In this document: one piece after another, positions 59,654-64,000 of the stretch
Numbering within the stretch: position 1 is the first letter of the stretch
Layout: each line of letters starts with the position of its first letter
NCBI GenBank assembly: GCA_020724545.1
Contig: DYGR01000003.1
Location: 1 to 64,000 of the forward strand
Reading direction: 5' to 3'
DNA: 64,000 nt
DNA from: Candidatus Methanoperedens nitratireducens
Lineage (GTDB): Archaea; Halobacteriota; Methanosarcinia; Methanosarcinales; Methanoperedenaceae
The notes under the pieces: generated by a model
The model's database searches: none
What the model was told of the DNA's origin: nothing
Seen by the model: the letters and a program-made list of their open reading frames with translations, nothing else
Made by a program: the position numbers and the translations under genes

Positions 59654-62509
59654 CTATTCAATATATATTGCAGGTCTCATTGGAGATGCTAAACGGCTCT
59701 TTCCCTGTGGATCATATACAGGAGTATCTGCACTGTATATCTCTATATTACATTCCACGGTACGGCTCAGGAATTCCCTGGCTTCGTTTAGAGCAGAGGT
59801 CTCATCAAAATCAACCTCGATCAGGGATCTCATCAATTCAGCATCCATCCCCTGGATATCGGCTATTATTTTTTGTGCAAATTTTGGGATCTCTCTGGCA
59901 TGCACCCTCATAGCAGGATCAGCCATAGCTTCACTCATAATGGTTTTCATATCAAGGGCATCCTCTTTCTTCAGTAACAGGGCTTTTTTCAGGATCATCT
60001 TCTTCCATGATGCTGCAGTATACAGGATTATCCGCTTGGGTTTTATCTTGATCAACCTGATTATTTCCTCTATATCCTGAAGTGTACTTCCTATTATTTC
60101 TTCTGCAAGTTCAGCACCTCTATCTATAAGAGCCGGGTCTGCTCTTGGAAATTGAGCAAGAGAAATAAAATCCCTGCCCAGTTCTTCCCAGATCTCTTCA
60201 CAGATATGCGGTGTAAATGGAGCCATTAACCGAACCCAGGTATCCAGAATCTGCTCCCGTACAGCGCTTCCGCCCCGCCGCTCATACCATCTCATATCGT
60301 TCATAAGAAGATAGAAGGCATTCTGAACCGCCCTTCTTGTCTGTATTCTATTAAGTGCATCAGTGGTCTCCTGTATCCTGTACTGAAGCCTGCTTAATAT
60401 CCATTTATCAATTAATTTTAATTCGCCCGTGTCATCTGATCTGGTTATGTCATATGCCATTCTATAGAATCTCTCAACCTGTTTTCCTGTGGCTTCGGCA
60501 TCTGCCGCTCGCCAGTCGGCATCCTGTGTATGCTCAGCCGCGCTCAGGATGTAGAGGCGGGTCACGTCAGCCCCGTACTCTGCTATGGCTGATTTTAATG
60601 TGAGCAGAGGCCCTTTTGATTTGCTCATCTTCTCACCCTCCAGTGATACAAAGCCATTGATGGCTATAGCGCGGGGCCAGTATATCTGAGGGAATATTGC
60701 AACATGGTGGAAAAGGAAGAACAGGAGATGGTTGGGTATAAGATCCTTACCAGAGGAGCGAAGATCCACAGGATACCAGTACGTAAAATCGCTGCGGACC
60801 CCATTTATAATAGCAGGAGCTATCCCGGTCCCATTCACGGTGTTCTCAGGTGTGCCCTGCCCGAGCAGTACATAGTTGAAGAACTCTTCTTTTAATTGCT
60901 CAGGTTCAATTTCGGGAAGATATTTTGCAATAATATAATAATTCATGTATATTGTTGAATCTCCAAGTGATTCGATTATCCACTCAGGGTCCCATGGAAG
61001 CCTTGTACCGAGTCCTTTTCGCCGTGCGCATGCTTTATCTTTCAGCCAGTCGACCTTATTCTCAAAATCAGTCCTGAGTTCGGGCGGTATGATCTTCATG
61101 TCGCCAAGGGATTTGTAGACTTGATCTTTCCAGACAGGATCTGAATAATTTAAGAACCACTGGTTCTCAACGATCTTTACAACGATGACAGAACCGCACC
61201 TGCAGATCACAGGCTGCTCACTGAAATCATAGAACACATCGGCAATCCCCTGGTTAATGAGGTCATGCGTCAGGATGTCCTTTATCCTTGAGACCGCCAT
61301 GCCTGCATATTTTCCTGTTGTCTCTGTCAGCACTCCGCTGTGGAATTCGCGCCTGTACACAAGTTTTGTGGCCTCTTCTGCTTTTGGATCGCTCTGGTCC
61401 TTCACTTTTAGCTCATTAACCGCATCAACCGCAGGGTATTCTCCGTACCCCGGTACCTTGATCAAAGGAATAAGCGGTATAGAGGAGACATCCTCTGTTA
61501 TGCCGTATCCTGTTAGATCAGCGCCCCTGAGATCACGCAGCGCAAGATAATCATAGGGCGCATGTGCAGGAACGCTCATCACGACACCACTACCGTTCCC
61601 GGGATCTACAAAATGTGCGGGTAATATCAATACATGAGAGCCTGTAAGGGGATTTTTAACTCTTTTACCTATCAATTCCTCACCAGTGATCTCTCCCAGG
61701 AGCTCTAATCTTTTATCTGTGAATATGAGCTTTCCATATGCTTCTTCGCTCACGATCCAGGTCTCATCATTGACCTCAATCCTTACATAATGTACTTTCG
61801 GGTTTACCCAGAGGTTTGTAACGCCGAACACGGTCTCAGGGCGCAGTGTGGCGCACGGCAGTATCTCGCTGTCCAGTTTGAATTTGATCAGCGTGTACTC
61901 TATTATCGTGGCATCCTCACCGCGCAGGATATCATGATCCTCAACAGGGTTCTCATCGTTCGGGCACCATCTCACAGGATGTGCGCCTTTTACTACCCTG
62001 CTTTTTTCGTAAAGAAGGTTATACTGCCATGTAATGAACTTTTTATAATGCGGATCTGTGGTTGTGAATCTTCTTCTCCAGTCGATTGAGTATCCTATAC
62101 TCTTCATGGCAGCTTCAGCTTCTTTGCTAAAATACTCAACAATCTGCTCAGGGGTTTGAATGTTATACAGGATATCAAGCGGTACCCCGTGAAGCCTGTG
62201 GTAGACCCTTATTGTCTCAGGGTCCTTTTTCTGGATAAGTTCTGCCAGTCCAACGATCGGAGTTCCTGTGACATGGAAGCCCATAGGAAACAGCACATTG
62301 TAGCCCAGCATACGTTTATACCGCGCAACCACATCCCCGATTGTGAACGTTCTGGTATGACCTGCATGAAGGTTGCCGTTTAAGTATGGGTACGGGATAG
62401 TGATGAAGAACTTCTCCCTGTCATCTGGCTCAGCCTCGTATATCCTGGCCTCTGCCCATCTGTTCTGCCATCTCTCCTCTATTTCATGCGGGTTGTACCT
62501 TTCTTTCAT
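59654..62509 (-). CDS. leuS: Leucyl-tRNA synthetase
   Basis: It charges tRNA-Leu. The class I signatures are HAGH in YLNGNLHAGHTRTF and KMSKS in GEKMSKSKGP. The large CP1 editing domain (about residues 190-470) and archaeal-type C-terminal anticodon and extension domains are present. Met at 62509 (MKERYNPHEIEERW) matches the family start. The frame extends ten codons further to 62539. A TATA-like AAGTATAAACATA lies near 62560. Confidence 0.96.
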   Translation of the reverse strand: MKERYNPHEIEERWQNRWAEARIYEAEPDDREKFFITIPYPYLNGNLHAGHTRTFTIGDVVARYKRMLGYNVLFPMGFHVTGTPIVGLAELIQKKDPETIRVYHRLHGVPLDILYNIQTPEQIVEYFSKEAEAAMKSIGYSIDWRRRFTTTDPHYKKFITWQYNLLYEKSRVVKGAHPVRWCPNDENPVEDHDILRGEDATIIEYTLIKFKLDSEILPCATLRPETVFGVTNLWVNPKVHYVRIEVNDETWIVSEEAYGKLIFTDKRLELLGEITGEELIGKRVKNPLTGSHVLILPAHFVDPGNGSGVVMSVPAHAPYDYLALRDLRGADLTGYGITEDVSSIPLIPLIKVPGYGEYPAVDAVNELKVKDQSDPKAEEATKLVYRREFHSGVLTETTGKYAGMAVSRIKDILTHDLINQGIADVFYDFSEQPVICRCGSVIVVKIVENQWFLNYSDPVWKDQVYKSLGDMKIIPPELRTDFENKVDWLKDKACARRKGLGTRLPWDPEWIIESLGDSTIYMNYYIIAKYLPEIEPEQLKEEFFNYVLLGQGTPENTVNGTGIAPAIINGVRSDFTYWYPVDLRSSGKDLIPNHLLFFLFHHVAIFPQIYWPRAIAINGFVSLEGEKMSKSKGPLLTLKSAIAEYGADVTRLYILSAAEHTQDADWRAADAEATGKQVERFYRMAYDITRSDDTGELKLIDKWILSRLQYRIQETTDALNRIQTRRAVQNAFYLLMNDMRWYERRGGSAVREQILDTWVRLMAPFTPHICEEIWEELGRDFISLAQFPRADPALIDRGAELAEEIIGSTLQDIEEIIRLIKIKPKRIILYTAASWKKMILKKALLLKKEDALDMKTIMSEAMADPAMRVHAREIPKFAQKIIADIQGMDAELMRSLIEVDFDETSALNEAREFLSRTVECNIEIYSADTPVYDPQGKSRLASPMRPAIYIE

Positions 62510-62618
62510 TCTCACGTTTGCACTACCTATTAGCCTCATAACAAATTGTTTTGTTACTAAATATGTTTATACTTAGTTTTTGGTGATGTTATGAATAGTG
62601 CACCTCGTGCCATCAACA

Positions 62619-62744
62619 ATGGATTCAAGGATGATAAGTTTTACGGATTATGATAAAATCCAAGCGAATCTTGACGCCATGAGTGTCTTTATTACAAAAT
62701 ATGATAAATTATTTAAACTTGAAGTTCATATTGACCATCCATGA
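62619..62744 (+). CDS. Short ORF overlapping the purC start
   Basis: Forty-one codons (MDSRMISFTDYDKIQANLDA onward, ending EVHIDHP) stop at TGA inside the purC ATG (ATGA). That is the layout of a coupled gene, and the sequence has protein-like amphipathic character. No ribosome site is clear upstream. It may be a leader peptide gene, a remnant, or chance. Confidence 0.3.
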   Translation: MDSRMISFTDYDKIQANLDAMSVFITKYDKLFKLEVHIDHP

Positions 62745-63487
62745 AGTTGATAGGAAAGGGAAAATCAAAGGACATCTACCGAGCAGATAACGGCGATATA
62801 GTCTTTGAGTTCACTGACAGGGTCACTGCATTCGACGGCGTAAAGAAGGCAGAGTATGCACACAAAGGAGAGGTGTGCTGCGAGCTTGCAACTTACTGGT
62901 TCAAAATCCTTGAAAAAGAGAGCATACACACACATTTCAAAAAAAAAATAAGCACCAACAGAATTAGGGTTGCAAACCTGAATATCCTTCCTGTTGAGGT
63001 CATATGGAGGAACTATGTAGCAGGCTCGCTGTGGCGTCGTTTTGAGAGGGGCGAAATAAAACTTCCTGAAGGCACAGACGCAAGGGAAGGCGCCCCAATT
63101 CCAAACGGTATGCTTGAGTTCACTACCAAATTCGAGACGGTGGACAGACCAGTGAACACAGAGGAAATCATTAATTCGAAATGGATGACAGAAGATGAAC
63201 TGATAAATATTGGCGAGATGACACGAAAGATCAACGATATCATGTTCAAACGCCTCCTTCGCAAAGATATAATACTTGCAGATTTCAAAGTGGAGTTTGG
63301 CAAGACGCCCAAAGGTAAAATACTTCTCGCAGATGAGGTTGGGACGCCAGACGGATGCAGATTCTGGGACAAGCAGGCGTATGTCAGAGGAGAATTCCTG
63401 AGCCTAGACAAGGATGTTTTCAGGAAAAACAAAGGTGATTTATCCGCAGCCTACCTTGAAATTTTTGATAGGATTACAAAAGATTAG
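62741..63487 (+). CDS. purC: SAICAR synthetase (phosphoribosylaminoimidazole-succinocarboxamide synthase)
   Basis: It catalyses the ATP-dependent addition of aspartate to CAIR in purine synthesis. Signatures are GKSKDIYRADNGDIVFEFTD at the start, VEVIWRNYVAGSLWRR, LEFTTKFE, and ILADFKVEFG near residue 180. LLADEVGTPDGCRFWDKQAY completes the site. The 248 residues are full length. Confidence 0.96.
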   Translation: MKLIGKGKSKDIYRADNGDIVFEFTDRVTAFDGVKKAEYAHKGEVCCELATYWFKILEKESIHTHFKKKISTNRIRVANLNILPVEVIWRNYVAGSLWRRFERGEIKLPEGTDAREGAPIPNGMLEFTTKFETVDRPVNTEEIINSKWMTEDELINIGEMTRKINDIMFKRLLRKDIILADFKVEFGKTPKGKILLADEVGTPDGCRFWDKQAYVRGEFLSLDKDVFRKNKGDLSAAYLEIFDRITKD

Positions 63488-63565
63488 TAAAGCTCTCATT
63501 GGAAGACTTTTTTGTTCGCAGTAACGGAGTATACAATATAATCAGCGTTCAGATTATGTTGAAGT

Positions 63566-63865
63566 TTACATCTCTATTAAAATAAGCTCAAACTTGATAC
63601 CCATGCAGGATTGGCAGAATCCCAGGAATTCTTTAGCATTGAAAGACATCTCGTCATATAGGGATTTCGATATATAAAAAACGATATGGATCTTTCCAGG
63701 ATTTCCTGCAATTCTTTTTTTTATCTCACTGTGAAGCTCCTCAAAAAGAGACACAAGAGTCTTAAAGTTTATCCTCTTCAATACCCGGATGTACCCCACC
63801 CCCGTCTTATCTACCCAGATACGGTAATTTGCGGTTTTCCGAACAAAATCATCACATTCGTTCAT
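63566..63865 (-). CDS. Hypothetical 99-residue protein
   Basis: A mixed alpha/beta protein (YRIWVDKTGVGYIRVLKRIN, then GKIHIVFYISKSLYDEM and FELILIEM) with strand-helix order like STAS or SpoIIAA-type folds. That is a weak suggestion only. It is convergent with purC. No family is recognised. Confidence 0.6.
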   Translation of the reverse strand: MNECDDFVRKTANYRIWVDKTGVGYIRVLKRINFKTLVSLFEELHSEIKKRIAGNPGKIHIVFYISKSLYDEMSFNAKEFLGFCQSCMGIKFELILIEM

Positions 63866-64000
63866 AGTATTCCTTTATTACTTAATATCCTCAGTCATTT
63901 AACATTGATTTTTCACCGCATCTATCAATGCGAACAGGATATATATCTCTGGATATACAGGCATATTTTGTCAGTATCTAATGCAATATCCGGTCAATCA
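63866..64000. other. Window end, no gene seen
   Basis: The last 135 bases contain the likely promoter of the leftward hypothetical gene and no open frame of note. Confidence 0.4.

Overview
The window comes from a euryarchaeon of the Methanosarcinales type, possibly a relative of 'Ca. Methanoperedens'. The direct evidence is a methanogenesis-marker-10 radical SAM gene (made by organisms with methyl-coenzyme M reductase), archaeal Cbf5, the adk-EMC3/DUF106-cmk-cbf5 operon, DUF2150, DUF2124 and a FilR1-type regulator. PGF-type surface proteins, a CxxCH haem protein, many KaiC-like ATPases and TATA-type promoters also fit. The genus is inference. No rRNA, tRNA or CRISPR array was recognised.

Layout. 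(1) 0.6-9.7 kb, minus strand: a complete gas-vesicle operon read from a promoter near 9.75 kb: gvpA2, gvpA1, a GvpC-like repeat protein, hairpin, gvpN, gvpO, a PadR-type regulator, gvpF, gvpG, a GvpH-like fragment, a mini-ORF, a basic GvpI-like protein, gvpJ, a zinc-ribbon Hsp20, gvpH, gvpK, gvpL and a GvpJ-GRAM fusion, ending in a coupled DUF4268 nuclease-like gene. A receiver/kinase/DUF835 operon is divergent from it. (2) 12-20.8 kb: signalling genes: a PadR/KaiC-like pair, a kinase operon, and a run of KaiC-like (intact and degenerate), SLOG and DUF5658 genes. Three of these transcription units share a 14-bp promoter box. (3) 21-23.6 kb: two secreted proteins, one with a CxxCH haem site and 20 copies of a Pro-Val-Glu-Thr repeat. 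(4) 24-28.1 kb: housekeeping operon (adk, EMC3-like, cmk, cbf5) and a DEAD-box helicase. (5) 28.2-37.3 kb: defence island: a RelBE-like pair, an eroded restriction endonuclease, an antitoxin with a wrecked RelE partner, and an intact Wadjet (JetABCD) operon. The antitoxin-Wadjet segment lies between two 106-bp direct repeats. The right-hand repeat forms the 5' end of a secreted-protein gene. (6) 37.2-40.2 kb: surface protein plus MacB-type ABC exporter. (7) 40.2-46 kb: CGGC protein, small haem-oxidase-like membrane protein, DUF2124, site-2 protease, and a ThiF-TusA-DsrE/TusC/TusB-like sulfur relay. (8) 46-51.7 kb: small genes, regulators and mmp10. (9) 51.8-58.9 kb: RlmE, methyltransferase, DUF2150, then a receiver/kinase/two paralogous 3-TM proteins/double KaiC/Roadblock module interrupted by IscB-type transposon relics. 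(10) 59.6-63.9 kb: leuS and purC.

The most unusual items are the repeat-bounded Wadjet island with its antitoxin-derived signal peptide gene, the gas-vesicle operon with fused and extra parts, the shared promoter box tying together KaiC/PadR units, and the IscB relics with a well-preserved structured RNA.
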